This document shows positions 52,283 through 61,722 of a stretch of 64,000 nt of DNA, in pieces; the first letter of the stretch is position 1, and every line of letters begins with the position of its first letter. The stretch is from Planctomycetaceae bacterium (GTDB taxonomy: Bacteria > Planctomycetota > Phycisphaerae > Phycisphaerales > SM1A02), in the NCBI GenBank assembly GCA_947490615.1, contig CANLHK010000008.1, forward strand, positions 1 to 64,000, in the 5' to 3' direction. The notes beneath the pieces are model-generated. The model saw only the letters and a list, made by a program, of their open reading frames with translations. It was not told where the DNA came from and ran no database searches. The translations under genes and the position numbers were made by a program.

Positions 52283-54009
52283 CAGCGCACAAAACTCCCT
52301 AAGACCAAGCCAGCCAGACGACGGCTGCGCGCGATCTCTATGTGATCTGGTACTTCCTGACCCTGCGTGAAGAAGCTCACGCGCTTACCCAATCCCGACA
52401 CGAGTGAAACCAACGCGCCAAAGCTCGCGGCTTCGTCGAGTTTGGTCAGCAGAATGCGATCAACTCCCGCAGCGCCGAAAGTCTCGGCCGCGCGGGTCAG
52501 CGCGCGAAGACTCGCCGTCGCAGAGAGCACCAAATGCGTTTCGTCGGGCTGCGCAGAGCCAAGGAAGGCGCGCAACTCGGAGATCTTCATGTGATCGTTC
52601 TGGCTGCGTCCCGCGGTGTCGATGAGGATCACATCGACATCGCAGAGTGACGCACAGGCGCGAGCCGCGTCCTTGGGGCTCGAGGCGATCTCGACGGGGA
52701 GGTCGAGGATTTCCGCGTAGGTGCGCAGTTGATCCACCGCTGCGATGCGGTAGGTGTCCGCTGCGACGATGCCCACGCGCAGCCCGTGCTTGAGCTTGAG
52801 TTGCGCAGCGATCTTGGCCAGCGTCGTCGTCTTGCCGACACCCGTTGGGCCGACAAAGGCAATGCGCCTCGCGCCGTGCCGACCAGCGGGCATCTCAAAG
52901 GGATCATCGGACTCGTCGTCCACGGGAAGAAGCTTCACGAGCGACTCTTCGAGGAGTCGTCGCACTTCTGCGTCAGTGGGCTCCACCGCAGAGGCTGTCA
53001 GGTGTGGAAGGACCTCGGCGATCACGCGATCGACCAGCGTCTCGTCGAGTTCCTGATCGATGAGTCGCACGCGGGCACTCTCGACAGCGTGCGGAAGCGC
53101 GGCGCGACGCGGTGAAGATGCGTGAATTTGCTCGCGTGGCAGCGTGCGCGAATCTTCGAGCACAGGCTCGTTGGGCGAGCGCTTGAGCACGCGACCGACG
53201 AAATCAGCGATCGCGTCGAGTTCGCCCTCGCTCGCCGCTGCCTTGGATTCGACCATCGTTGCTGCGGGATCCACGCTCGAATGAGTCGGTGAGATGGATG
53301 CGGTGATCGCCGCGGGAATCGCCGTAGGGATCGCGGCAGCCGCGTCCATCTGCTCCTGCGCAATCGATTCCTCGCGCACCATCGCGGTCATCAAGCGCGC
53401 GGCGCCACCGCGATTGCTCGAGTCGGGCGTGAGCACGAAGCGTTGCGCGGGCCCGTCCATCGGCGCCGACTCTGGTCGGATCGGCTGCGGCGCGCGTGGC
53501 GCCATCCATGAAGCGACCTCGCGCACCGCGTCTTCGTTGCGAGAAGCATTCTGTCGCGCGGCGGCCTGCTTCTCGAGGGCGATGGTCATCGCTTGGGCGA
53601 GGCGTCGCGTCTTCTCTCGATCAAGTTCCATCGAGGCCGCGTCGTGCTCAGTGGCGCCGCGAGTTCCTGCTTGGCTCGCGACGGTCGAATCCGCTGACCT
53701 CGACTGCGCGCCGTAGGCCCGCGCTGCGGCGGAACCTCGAAGCGCCTCAGTCGCGCTTGGAGCTGACAAAGGCCGCGCTGCGGCTGCTCCTGCGCGTGAG
53801 GTGTCGCGTTGCGGTCCGCGAGTCTCGACGCGTGGAAGATCCTGCGCCCGTGCTGCGGTGATTTCCACCACGCTGCGCCGACCGATGCCAAAGAAACCGC
53901 CGCGTTCAAAGGTTCGCGTGTGCAGAATCACGGCGTCGGAACCGAGATCGCTCTTTACGAACGCGAGCGCTTCGGCCATCGTCCACGACTGGTAGGTCTT
54001 GAGCTTCAC
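52282..54009 (-). CDS. flhF: Flagellar SRP-type GTPase FlhF
   Basis: A 575-residue SRP-GTPase. The N-terminal FlhF signature VKLKTYQSWTMAEALAFVKSDLGSDAVILHTR starts at a GTG (54009), which gives exactly the family N-terminus. A long Ala/Arg-rich linker (about 75-330) precedes the NG domain with FVGPTGVGKTTTLAKIAAQLK, DTAGRSQND and LTKLDEAASFG. Most FlhF are 380-450 residues, so the linker is expanded. It recruits early flagellar components to the cell pole. It is separated from flhA by 258 bases. Confidence 0.93.
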   Translation of the reverse strand: MKLKTYQSWTMAEALAFVKSDLGSDAVILHTRTFERGGFFGIGRRSVVEITAARAQDLPRVETRGPQRDTSRAGAAAARPLSAPSATEALRGSAAARAYGAQSRSADSTVASQAGTRGATEHDAASMELDREKTRRLAQAMTIALEKQAAARQNASRNEDAVREVASWMAPRAPQPIRPESAPMDGPAQRFVLTPDSSNRGGAARLMTAMVREESIAQEQMDAAAAIPTAIPAAITASISPTHSSVDPAATMVESKAAASEGELDAIADFVGRVLKRSPNEPVLEDSRTLPREQIHASSPRRAALPHAVESARVRLIDQELDETLVDRVIAEVLPHLTASAVEPTDAEVRRLLEESLVKLLPVDDESDDPFEMPAGRHGARRIAFVGPTGVGKTTTLAKIAAQLKLKHGLRVGIVAADTYRIAAVDQLRTYAEILDLPVEIASSPKDAARACASLCDVDVILIDTAGRSQNDHMKISELRAFLGSAQPDETHLVLSATASLRALTRAAETFGAAGVDRILLTKLDEAASFGALVSLVSGLGKRVSFFTQGQEVPDHIEIARSRRLAGLVLGSFVR

Positions 54010-54267
54010 GCTGCGCCCCCGCAAAGAATGCGATCAAATCGCCCGCAAAGAAGCGGTGTCGCGCGCGGATTCATGCACGGGTTGAGCATCATGCGTTGGC
54101 CATCCTGGCTCTTGGGTGGGCGCGATTCGCGCCACCAGCTGCTCGTCAATAGTTCGGCGCCGAAGTGTGGTCCTTCACTGCACGATCTCTAGCACTGACT
54201 TCCTGTCGTCGGCGCTGCCAGAGGTCGTTCGACTGTGCCTGACAAGCGCACGGTCGCACTCATTCTC

Positions 54268-56436
54268 TCAGGCCACACCCGCCGACGCTTGGTGCTGCGA
54301 CGACGACTGTGGAAGTTGCACGAGCCCGACACTCTCAAGGTCGGTTCCGCGCACGACTTCGTTGTACCCGAGGACGGCCACTCCCGCAATGTGCGGCTCA
54401 AGGATCTGACGAACCTGCGCACGAACCGAAGGCGACGCGAGCACGACGATCGGTCGACCGACATCCGCGAGTGGTCGCGCCGACTCAGCGACGGCGCGCG
54501 CGATGCGCGTGGCCAACTGCGGCGGAATCGTGAAGGTCGTCCCCGACGGACTGCGATCGATGTACCCGGAGATCACATCTTCCAACGCAGGATCCATGGT
54601 CACGCAGCGCAGTCGCGGCCTCCCCCGCTCATCCACTTCGGTGAATTGCATGCAGATCGAGCGGCGCAACCCGTTGCGCACATACTCCACGAGGACATCG
54701 TGGTCCTTGGTGTGGGGAATCCACTCCGCGAGCGTCTCGATGACCGTCTCAAGATCGCGGATCGCGACCCGCTCACGCAAGAGGGCTTGAAGGATCTTCT
54801 GGAGATCACTCGGCTTGACGATGCCTGGGACAAGTTCCTCGACGAGTTTGGGCGTCTTCTGCTTGAGCTGCGCGAGCAGATTCGAGACTTCCTCGCGCGT
54901 CAGCAACTCGTCGGCGTGCACGCGAACGACCTCGGAAAGATGCGTCGCGAGCACGCTCGTGGCGTCGACGACGGTCCAGTTGGAGTTCTCCGCCTTCTCG
55001 CGAAGTCCGCGGGTAATCCAGATCGCTTCGAGGCCGAAGGCGGGTTCCTTGGTCGCGATTCCCTCGAGCTTCCCGTGCGCGAGGCCCGAGTCCATCGCCA
55101 TCAAGAGCTCGGGGTAGACCTTGCCGCTGGCCACCACCGCGCCGCGGATCTTCACGCGGTACTCGTTTGGGTCGAGTTGCATGTTGTCGCGAATCCGCAC
55201 CGAAGGCATGACGAGGCCAAGTTCGACGGCCAAGTGACGACGAATTCCCGCGATGCGCTCGAGGAGGTCCCCGCCGCGCGACGCATCGACGAGGCCGACG
55301 ACCGCGTAGCCAATCTCGAGTTCGAGCGTGTCGACTGTCAAGAGTTCTTCGACCTTCGGCTGCTCGACAGGCTTGCGCGCCGCCTCGCTGCGCGCCGAGA
55401 TTTCGGCAATCTCCTTCTGCTTGCGCGCCTTCCACTGGATCGCGTAAGCGATGACACCAAGCAGAATGCCTGCGCTCATCAGCGGGATCGTTGGCAGCGG
55501 CGTAAACGACAACAGAATGAGGAAGCCACCGATGAGGTAGAGCGCCATCGGCTGCGACGCGAGCTGGTTGGGGATTTCCTCGCCAACCGTCTTTCCGCCA
55601 CCCGCGCGTGCCACGATGAGACCCGAAGCAATCGCGACAAGGAACGCGGGAAGCTGCGAGACCAGGCCGTCGCCGATGGTCAGGAGCATGAAGGTCTTCA
55701 TCGCGTCGGCCGCGTCCCAACCGAGTTGGAACTTGGCGATGGCGAATCCGCCGACGATGTTGATGATCGTGATGATGATGCCTGCGATGGCGTCACCGCG
55801 CACGAACTTCGACGCGCCGTCCATCGCGCCGTAGAAGTCAGCCTCGCGCGAAATCTCGTCGCGGCGCGCGCGCGCCTCTTTCTCATCGATCGTGCCCGCG
55901 GAGAGATCCGCGTCGATGGCCATCTGCTTGCCTGGCATCGCATCGAGTGTGAATCGAGCGGCGACTTCCGACATGCGCGTGGCGCCCTTAGTGATCACGA
56001 CGAATTGCACGATCACGAGGATGATGAAGGTGATCGCGCCGACCACCGCGTTGTTGCCCGCAACGAAGTTGGCGAACGCCTCGATGACATGTCCTGCCGC
56101 CGCCGAGGCCGCCACGGGATCTTTGGTCTCAATCGAGAGGATGAGCCGCGTCGATGCGACATTGAGCACGAGGCGAAAGAGCGTGGTGCCGAGAAGCAGC
56201 GCGGGAAACACGCTGAAATCCAGCGGTCTGCGCATGTAGATCGTGGTCATCAGCACGATGGCGCCGATGGCGATGTTGAGACAGATCAACAGGTCGAGGA
56301 TCGCTGGCGGCAGCGGTACCACGAGCACTCCGACGAGACCAAGGAACGACAGCGGCACGATGAGGTGCCGATGGCGCGCGATCAGATGGAAGATCACGGG
56401 AAGGCCGTCGTTGGAGGAGACTGCAGTCGATGCCAT
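54268..56436 (-). CDS. flhA: Flagellar export apparatus protein FlhA
   Basis: A 722-residue member of the FHIPEP family. The N-terminal half has eight membrane helices with the conserved LDFSVFPALLLGTTLFRLVLNVASTRLIL and the cytoplasmic FHIPEP loop AIDADLSAGTIDEKEARARRDEI; the C-terminal half is the export-gate ring domain (LELEIGYAVVGLVD ... MPSVRIRDNMQLDPNEYRVKI ... DLETVIETLAEW). It is normal in length. The ATG at 56436 is 28 bases after flhB. It forms the nonamer that selects and passes export substrates. Confidence 0.97.
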   Translation of the reverse strand: MASTAVSSNDGLPVIFHLIARHRHLIVPLSFLGLVGVLVVPLPPAILDLLICLNIAIGAIVLMTTIYMRRPLDFSVFPALLLGTTLFRLVLNVASTRLILSIETKDPVAASAAAGHVIEAFANFVAGNNAVVGAITFIILVIVQFVVITKGATRMSEVAARFTLDAMPGKQMAIDADLSAGTIDEKEARARRDEISREADFYGAMDGASKFVRGDAIAGIIITIINIVGGFAIAKFQLGWDAADAMKTFMLLTIGDGLVSQLPAFLVAIASGLIVARAGGGKTVGEEIPNQLASQPMALYLIGGFLILLSFTPLPTIPLMSAGILLGVIAYAIQWKARKQKEIAEISARSEAARKPVEQPKVEELLTVDTLELEIGYAVVGLVDASRGGDLLERIAGIRRHLAVELGLVMPSVRIRDNMQLDPNEYRVKIRGAVVASGKVYPELLMAMDSGLAHGKLEGIATKEPAFGLEAIWITRGLREKAENSNWTVVDATSVLATHLSEVVRVHADELLTREEVSNLLAQLKQKTPKLVEELVPGIVKPSDLQKILQALLRERVAIRDLETVIETLAEWIPHTKDHDVLVEYVRNGLRRSICMQFTEVDERGRPRLRCVTMDPALEDVISGYIDRSPSGTTFTIPPQLATRIARAVAESARPLADVGRPIVVLASPSVRAQVRQILEPHIAGVAVLGYNEVVRGTDLESVGLVQLPQSSSQHQASAGVA

Positions 56437-56464
56437 GGTTCGTTCCTATCCGTGCGCCGGGACT

Positions 56465-57532
56465 TCAGGCGACGGCTTTACCCTTCAGTCGATAGACATA
56501 CGCGAGGATCTCCGCGACGGCCTTGTAGTGGTCGGCGGGGATCTCCTGCCCAACTTTGGAGTGCGCAAACAACGCACGCGCGAGCGGCTTGCGCTCGACG
56601 ATCGGGATGCCATGTCGCGTGGCGAGTTGCCGAATGCGCATGGCCAGGTGATCCGCACCCATGGCCACAATCCGCGGCGCCGCCATGGAGGCGGGGTCGT
56701 ACTGAATCGCCACCGAGATGTGCTCGGGGTTGGTCACGATCACATCAGCCTTGGGAACGGCAACCTGCAGGCGCTGCATGGCGATTTGCCGCGCGATCTG
56801 CATGCGGCGCTGCTTGACCTTCGGGTCACCTTCCGACTCTTTCCATTCATCGCGCACCTGTTGCTTGGTCATGCGCAGATCGCGCTCATGCTTGAAGCGC
56901 TGCACGCCGTAATCCGCCAGACCAAGGACCAAGAGCGCCGCGCCGATTTGCATGGCCAGCGTGAGTCCAAGGTCGCCGATCTTGCGGAACCCCGCATAGA
57001 CATCGAGACCAGGAAGTCCTGCAATCTCGGGCAAGACTGCGACGCCGAGGTTCCACGCGATCCACCCGACGAGGACGACCTTCATGATGTCCATCGCCGT
57101 CTTGATGACGCCGCGAACTCCGAGAATGCGCCCCGCTCCCTTGATCGGATCAAGCCGCTCAAACTTCGGCTCGAGCGCCTTTCCCGTCACCAGAAACCCG
57201 ACTTGCCAGAGATGCGCGAGCGCACCAAGCGCCGTCGCTGCCAACACGATGGGCGCGCAGGCAATGCCCGCCTCGATGAGTGTCGGTGCAATGACCGCTG
57301 TCACATCTTCTGCGCGCACCGCTTGAGCGTTGTCGCCTCCGAGGCACTTGCGCAACATCGAAGCAAGCGAGCCCAAGAGGGGTGACATGCTCGAGGAAAG
57401 CACGAGCACCGAGCCGAACAGGAGCAGCGCGTTGGCAGCGTCCTGCGAGCGCGCGATGTTGCCATCGGCGCGCGCCTCTTGCCTGCGCTTGGGCGTTGCG
57501 TCTTCGGTTCCTTCGCCAAGATCCTCAGCCAC
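56465..57532 (-). CDS. flhB: Flagellar export apparatus protein FlhB with variant autocleavage motif
   Basis: A 355-residue export-switch protein: N-terminal AEDLGEGTEDATPKRRQEARADG, four membrane helices up to about residue 210, and a cytoplasmic domain. The self-cleavage motif, NPTH in most FlhB, reads NPEH here (residues 268-271, VIVTNPEHISVAIQYD), keeping the scissile Asn-Pro and the His. The following helix and the KPLARALFAH ... VAEILAYVYRL end are conserved. It starts with GTG. It lies between fliR and flhA in a tight minus-strand run. Confidence 0.95.
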   Translation of the reverse strand: MAEDLGEGTEDATPKRRQEARADGNIARSQDAANALLLFGSVLVLSSSMSPLLGSLASMLRKCLGGDNAQAVRAEDVTAVIAPTLIEAGIACAPIVLAATALGALAHLWQVGFLVTGKALEPKFERLDPIKGAGRILGVRGVIKTAMDIMKVVLVGWIAWNLGVAVLPEIAGLPGLDVYAGFRKIGDLGLTLAMQIGAALLVLGLADYGVQRFKHERDLRMTKQQVRDEWKESEGDPKVKQRRMQIARQIAMQRLQVAVPKADVIVTNPEHISVAIQYDPASMAAPRIVAMGADHLAMRIRQLATRHGIPIVERKPLARALFAHSKVGQEIPADHYKAVAEILAYVYRLKGKAVA

Positions 57533-57592
57533 GGCGGCACCTCGCCGTCTGTGTCAGTTCGGATCGAACTGAGTACGCGCAGCAGCGAGCGC

Positions 57593-58396
57593 TCATGTGA
57601 TCGCTCCGCTGGCAAGAAGGAGTTCTTCGATCGCGCCCGAGGTTCCATCAAGGAGCGCCTCGTCGATGGCCGCAAGCGACGCGAGAATGATGGCCAATCC
57701 AATGATGATGCGGATCGGAAAGCCCACCGACATCACATTGAGTTGCGGCACACTCTTCGAGAGGTAGCCCATGACGACCGTCTCAAGGCAGACGATCGCC
57801 AGCAGCGGCGCCGCGACGCGCAGGCCGAGTTCAAAGGCCGCCGTGAGTGCTCCCGTGAAGATCGCCAGCGGCGAAACCGCATCGCTCGCGCCAGTAAACA
57901 TCGCAGGAACAGCGCCTGCAGGCAGCGAGTCAAAGCTCGCGACCACACAGGAGAACATCGACTCGATCCCGCCGAGTGCGATGAAGGTGGCCATCGCAAG
58001 AAAGAAGAGCACCTGCTCGAGCGCATCGGATTCGTCGCCGATGGCGGGGTTGTAGAACCGCGCAAATCCCAGTCCGATCTGCTGGCCCATCGCCATGCCG
58101 CCGAACTGTGCGGCCAGCAAAGGCATCGACGCCATGAATCCAATGAAAGCGCCGATGGCAAGCTCCAACGCCACCAACGGCGCGGCGGCGCCCAGACTGA
58201 GATTCGTCGGGATCGTTCCACTCGCAGCGATCGTCGGATAGACCGCGATTCCCAGCGAGAGAACCAGCAAACCCTTGATGCGAATCGGAATCGCCGGCGA
58301 CGAGAGCACTGGACCTTGGATTGCCAAACCCGTGACGCGTGCCACCACCATGGCGGCGGGCACGAGGTGCTGGGAAAGGGTCTCGATGGAGTTCAT
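57593..58396 (-). CDS. fliR: Flagellar export apparatus protein FliR
   Basis: A 267-residue hydrophobic protein with about six membrane segments, including the family pieces ARVTGLAIQGPVLSSPAIPIRIKGLLVLSL, ELAIGAFIGFMASMPLLAAQFGG and GQQIGLGFARFYNP. It joins FliP and FliQ in the export-gate core. It follows fliQ by 30 bases and precedes flhB by 60. Confidence 0.93.
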   Translation of the reverse strand: MNSIETLSQHLVPAAMVVARVTGLAIQGPVLSSPAIPIRIKGLLVLSLGIAVYPTIAASGTIPTNLSLGAAAPLVALELAIGAFIGFMASMPLLAAQFGGMAMGQQIGLGFARFYNPAIGDESDALEQVLFFLAMATFIALGGIESMFSCVVASFDSLPAGAVPAMFTGASDAVSPLAIFTGALTAAFELGLRVAAPLLAIVCLETVVMGYLSKSVPQLNVMSVGFPIRIIIGLAIILASLAAIDEALLDGTSGAIEELLLASGAIT

Positions 58397-58426
58397 GGTC
58401 TCTCTAGGAGTGCAACGACATCGAAC

Positions 58427-58693
58427 TCAACTGCCACTCACGGGTGACCAACTCAGCATCGCAGCGGAGAACTCCATCAGCTTCGTGGTAATCCACGAGA
58501 GCAAGAGCACCGTGGTCGTGACCATGGCGAGGATCTTGGGCACGAACACCAGCGTTTGCTCCTGAATCTGCGTCACGGCTTGGATGATGCTCACGACCAG
58601 TCCCACGACGAGTCCAACCGCCAGAATCGGCGCGCTGATCAAGAGCATGAGCGTGAACGCCTCGCGCACGATGTCGAGTTCATCTCCAGCCAT
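58427..58693 (-). CDS. fliQ: Flagellar export apparatus protein FliQ
   Basis: An 88-residue protein with two membrane helices (FTLMLLISAPILAVGLVVGLVVSIIQAVTQIQEQTLVFVPKI, then AMVTTTVLLLSWITTKLMEF), exactly the FliQ layout and length. The start ATG shares one base with the fliP stop (TGATG), so it is translationally coupled. Confidence 0.95.
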   Translation of the reverse strand: MAGDELDIVREAFTLMLLISAPILAVGLVVGLVVSIIQAVTQIQEQTLVFVPKILAMVTTTVLLLSWITTKLMEFSAAMLSWSPVSGS

Positions 58694-59505
58694 CACGGTC
58701 CTCCAATGGGTGCCATCACACCTGTGAGCAAGCCGCCTGCTACGAGCGTCCAACCGTCGACGAGCACGAAGAGCAGGAGTTTGAACGGCAACGACACCAA
58801 CACGGGCGGAAGCATCATCATGCCCATCGAGACCAACAAACTCGCGATGACCATGTCGATGACGAGGAACGGCAGATAGATGCGAAATCCAATCAGAAAC
58901 GCCGTCTTGAGCTCACTCAGCACGAACGACGGCACGAGCGAGAGCATGTCGACATCCTTCTCCCATGAGAGCTTCTCTGGCTCGCTGGTGTCGACGCCGC
59001 GGTGCTCAAGCATCATCAGCACCGTCGGCGTGTTGCCCGTTGCTTCGATCTGCGCAATCATGAATTCCCGCAGCGGCCGCTTGGCACCTTCCCATGCAGC
59101 GAGCTGGTCTTTCTGCTCGCCGCGCGCATATGGCCCGAGTCCTTCGTTCCACATCCGCTCGAAGGTCCCGCCCATGGCCACGGCAGTGAGCAGCACCGAA
59201 AGACCGACGATGACTTGCGACGGCGGGAGCGTCTGCGTGCCGAGCGCCTGACGAAGAAGGCCGAGCACCACCACCATGCGCGTGAAACTCGTGCAGAGAA
59301 TCAAGATCGCAGGCGCGACGGTGAGGACCGTTAGGAGCACGATGATGTTGAGCGCTGAGCTCAGTCCGCCCTCGAATCCAGGCACATTCTTCGAGGCGTC
59401 TTCGAGCACGCCAATCGGATTGAGTCCCTCGAGCGAACTCGGCGCGTTGGCCGTGCTGTTGGCCAGATCGACCGCCGCTTGAGCGAGCATCGCGGGAAGC
59501 ATCAT
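58693..59505 (-). CDS. fliP: Flagellar export apparatus protein FliP
   Basis: A 270-residue protein with a signal-like N-terminus and four membrane helices. FliP signature stretches are LTVAPAILILCTSFTRMVVVLGLLRQALGTQT, PPSQVIVGLSVLLT, LVPSFVLSELKTAFLIGFRIYLPFLVIDMVIASLL and MMMLPPVLVSLPFKLLLFVLVDGW. Its start overlaps the fliO stop by four bases. Confidence 0.97.
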   Translation of the reverse strand: MMLPAMLAQAAVDLANSTANAPSSLEGLNPIGVLEDASKNVPGFEGGLSSALNIIVLLTVLTVAPAILILCTSFTRMVVVLGLLRQALGTQTLPPSQVIVGLSVLLTAVAMGGTFERMWNEGLGPYARGEQKDQLAAWEGAKRPLREFMIAQIEATGNTPTVLMMLEHRGVDTSEPEKLSWEKDVDMLSLVPSFVLSELKTAFLIGFRIYLPFLVIDMVIASLLVSMGMMMLPPVLVSLPFKLLLFVLVDGWTLVAGGLLTGVMAPIGGP

Positions 59506-60227
59506 CGAGAGCCTCCTGAGGTTCGGTCACCCTTGCGAGGTCGTGTGAGGTCAACCATCTCGATATCCGCGTCGCGCATGATCGCGGGCATGGAGTCGCG
59601 TGGATCAATCTTCTGACGCGCGGCCCGCGTGCCCTCGGCGTCCATCGCTTTCCCCGACTGGCGCAAGAGTGCGTCAAAGGAGAAGGGCGAAGCGGCGCGC
59701 GCCCCTGCCTCGCAGCGCGCCAAGAGATCGGCGACCTCGGCTTCGGCGGTGAACTCACTGAGGGAGCTCATGCCTTGCGGAGTCTGGTTGGCCACGATCA
59801 CGCGACGACCGACTTTCAAGAGGACGACTTGCTGACCGCGCGCGATTGGGTAGCGCGCGAGCACTTCGACGACTCCCTGCGGACGACGCGCGCCCCGCAG
59901 TGATCCAGGAAGCCCGCCACCGAAACGCTTCAAACCACTGCGCACAAGCACGATGACCAAGAGCGTCGCTCCAAGCGCGAGGCCTGTCGGCAGCAATTCG
60001 CTGGCAAAGGTGCGTGAAGCCGCGCCAGCAAGCGTGCCGCGCCCCGCGCCTTCCTGATTCGTTTCCGCAAGGTCGCTCGCAGCTGTTGCCGCACCGAACG
60101 AGGGAGCGGGCGCAGTTCCTGGCCGAAACAGCGGGCGATCCTGCGCGTGCGCCGACGCTGCAAACGCAGCGACCGCGAGGCAGACGAGGACCAAGAGCAT
60201 GATGAGCGCGTTGCGCGTGTTTCGCAT
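59502..60227 (-). CDS. fliO: FliO-like flagellar assembly protein
   Basis: A 241-residue protein: signal peptide (ALIMLLVLVCLAVAAFAASAHA), a periplasmic stretch, one membrane helix (LLPTGLALGATLLVIVLVRSG) and a cytoplasmic FliO-type domain (GVVEVLARYPIARGQQVVLLKVGRRVIVANQ). FliO sequences diverge widely; the assignment rests on this domain and the position directly before fliP. It aids FliP complex formation. Confidence 0.8.
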   Translation of the reverse strand: MRNTRNALIMLLVLVCLAVAAFAASAHAQDRPLFRPGTAPAPSFGAATAASDLAETNQEGAGRGTLAGAASRTFASELLPTGLALGATLLVIVLVRSGLKRFGGGLPGSLRGARRPQGVVEVLARYPIARGQQVVLLKVGRRVIVANQTPQGMSSLSEFTAEAEVADLLARCEAGARAASPFSFDALLRQSGKAMDAEGTRAARQKIDPRDSMPAIMRDADIEMVDLTRPRKGDRTSGGSR

Positions 60228-60320
60228 GAGCCTTCCTGGCTGCCGTACTCCCGACTCCGTCGGGGATCACTCGTGTCGCCAACCTACAGAACCGTGGCGT
60301 TCCGCTGATATCACGCAGAA

Positions 60321-60653
60321 CTAGGCGTCGATCGGCGCGATGATTTCGCTCACGCGCACACAGAAATTTTCGTTGAGGACCAACACCTCGCCGCGCGCGA
60401 TCCGTCGTCCGTTGACATAGATGTCGACGGGGTCGCCTGCAGCCTTGTCGAGCTCGACAACCGAGTCGGCGTTGAGCTTGAGCACATCCTCGACCAGCAT
60501 CTTGGTGCGGCCGAGTTCAATGCGCACTTGAAGCGAGACATCCGACAGGAGTCCGATGGCGCTCGGGGTGCCCGCAGCGCTCTGCGCTCCGAAGTCTGGG
60601 AGTCCCACTGGACTTGGTCCGTCGGGAGACGGGATGGTGGTTGGTTCAGGCAT
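60321..60653 (-). CDS. fliN: Flagellar motor switch protein FliN
   Basis: A 110-residue protein: a Pro/Ser/Ala-rich lead of about 38 residues and one SpoA domain ([55 protein letters not shown]). This is the C-ring subunit that sits beneath FliM. GGAAAC before the ATG may be its ribosome site. fliM is not in the window. Confidence 0.93.
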   Translation of the reverse strand: MPEPTTIPSPDGPSPVGLPDFGAQSAAGTPSAIGLLSDVSLQVRIELGRTKMLVEDVLKLNADSVVELDKAAGDPVDIYVNGRRIARGEVLVLNENFCVRVSEIIAPIDA

Positions 60654-60837
60654 GAATCGGTTTCCTCAGGCTCCGCCTGATCACCCGCTGCCATCTGATG
60701 CGAAGGGCGTCCTACCCAACGAGCGCATCGGATTTGATTGACACGGCTTGATCGGTCGCGCAAGGGTTGCCCCTGCAGAGAATCGTCGACGCGACTTCCG
60801 CCTTTCACGCGCAGATCTTGCCGAGGCCCCTGAACGA

Positions 60838-60865
60838 ACACCGCCCCGAACATTCGGGGCGGTGT
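60838..60865 (-). terminator. Strong hairpin between fliL-like gene and fliN
   Basis: A perfect 13-bp stem (60838-60850 with 60853-60865) with a two-base centre lies 31 bases past the fliL-like stop. No T-run follows on the minus strand, so it may be an attenuator or an mRNA-stabilising stem. Confidence 0.55.
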
Positions 60866-60896
60866 GAAGGTGCATCGGAACTCGCGAAACCGCCGT

Positions 60897-61586
60897 TCAG
60901 CGGTCTTGCTTGACGGGTGGAGTCGAGATGACGACAGCGCCCGTGATTCGTGGAAGACTCGATGCGTCGGCGGCTGGGTGGTCGGCGCTTCCCGAAGCCG
61001 CGGCGGCGTGGTCGTCGGCCTTGGCAGCGCCGTGATCGCCGTCGGAACCAGAAGCCTTCGCGTTCGCAGCGGATTTCGCCGCGGGCTTACTGGCCTTGGT
61101 TGGATCCTCAGGCGGATTGAGACGCACCATCAACTTCGCTTCGATGCGACGACGGAGCGACTCGAACATTTCTTCGGCGAGGTCTTCGGAGCTGGCCATG
61201 CGCCAGATTCCCGCGATCTCCGCGCGGATTCCCGCTTTGCCTTGCTCGACCTTGGCAGTGATGGCGTCGCGGTGCTTGACCTTCGTCGTGACAAAGACCT
61301 CGACCTTGAAGCCGTACGTCGAACCCTTGCGATCGTTGTAGAGCGGTCCACTGAAGACGGGGACTTCGCAGGACTCGTCACCAGGGTCAGCGGGTTTCGC
61401 CTCCTCGGTGTGGGTTGCCTGCGCGTCCTTGGGGCCGCCCATGGAGAAGAACGCGAACAGCGCGCCGCCCTCGATAAGTAGGAGCGCGAGCGTGATGATC
61501 GCGAACTTCATGCCACCCTTCTTCTTCGGGGCGGCTTCGGCCTCAGGCTTAGCCTCGCTCTTGCTGTCGTGCTTCTTGTCAGCCAT
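60897..61586 (-). CDS. FliL-like flagellar basal body-associated protein
   Basis: A 229-residue protein: charged cytoplasmic N-terminus (KKHDSKSEAKPEAEAAPKKKGG), one membrane helix (MKFAIITLALLLIEGGALFAFF) and a periplasmic domain (VFSGPLYNDRKGSTYGFKVEVFVTTKVKHRDAITAKVEQGKAGIRAEIAGI) resembling FliL. An Ala/Asp/His-rich tail follows. GGAGG seven bases before the ATG at 61586 fixes the start. FliL supports stator function; the call rests on topology, the periplasmic domain and the neighbour fliN. Confidence 0.7.
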   Translation of the reverse strand: MADKKHDSKSEAKPEAEAAPKKKGGMKFAIITLALLLIEGGALFAFFSMGGPKDAQATHTEEAKPADPGDESCEVPVFSGPLYNDRKGSTYGFKVEVFVTTKVKHRDAITAKVEQGKAGIRAEIAGIWRMASSEDLAEEMFESLRRRIEAKLMVRLNPPEDPTKASKPAAKSAANAKASGSDGDHGAAKADDHAAAASGSADHPAADASSLPRITGAVVISTPPVKQDR

Positions 61587-61722
61587 GGAACTCAACCTCC
61601 AGCCAGTACAAATCCAACGCCGCAACGATTCCAGGCCGTGAAGGCCTAGACGGACGGGTGCGTCCTCGGGGATCGGTCCACGAGTGGTGCGACTTGAGTG
61701 AACCCTCCGCTTCAGAGGCGAA

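Noticed and set aside
54235-56817. An 860-codon open frame on the plus strand opposite flhA.
   Set aside because: It is the antisense shadow of flhA: high-GC codon bias keeps the opposite frame open. Its product is low-complexity charged sequence with no family signature.
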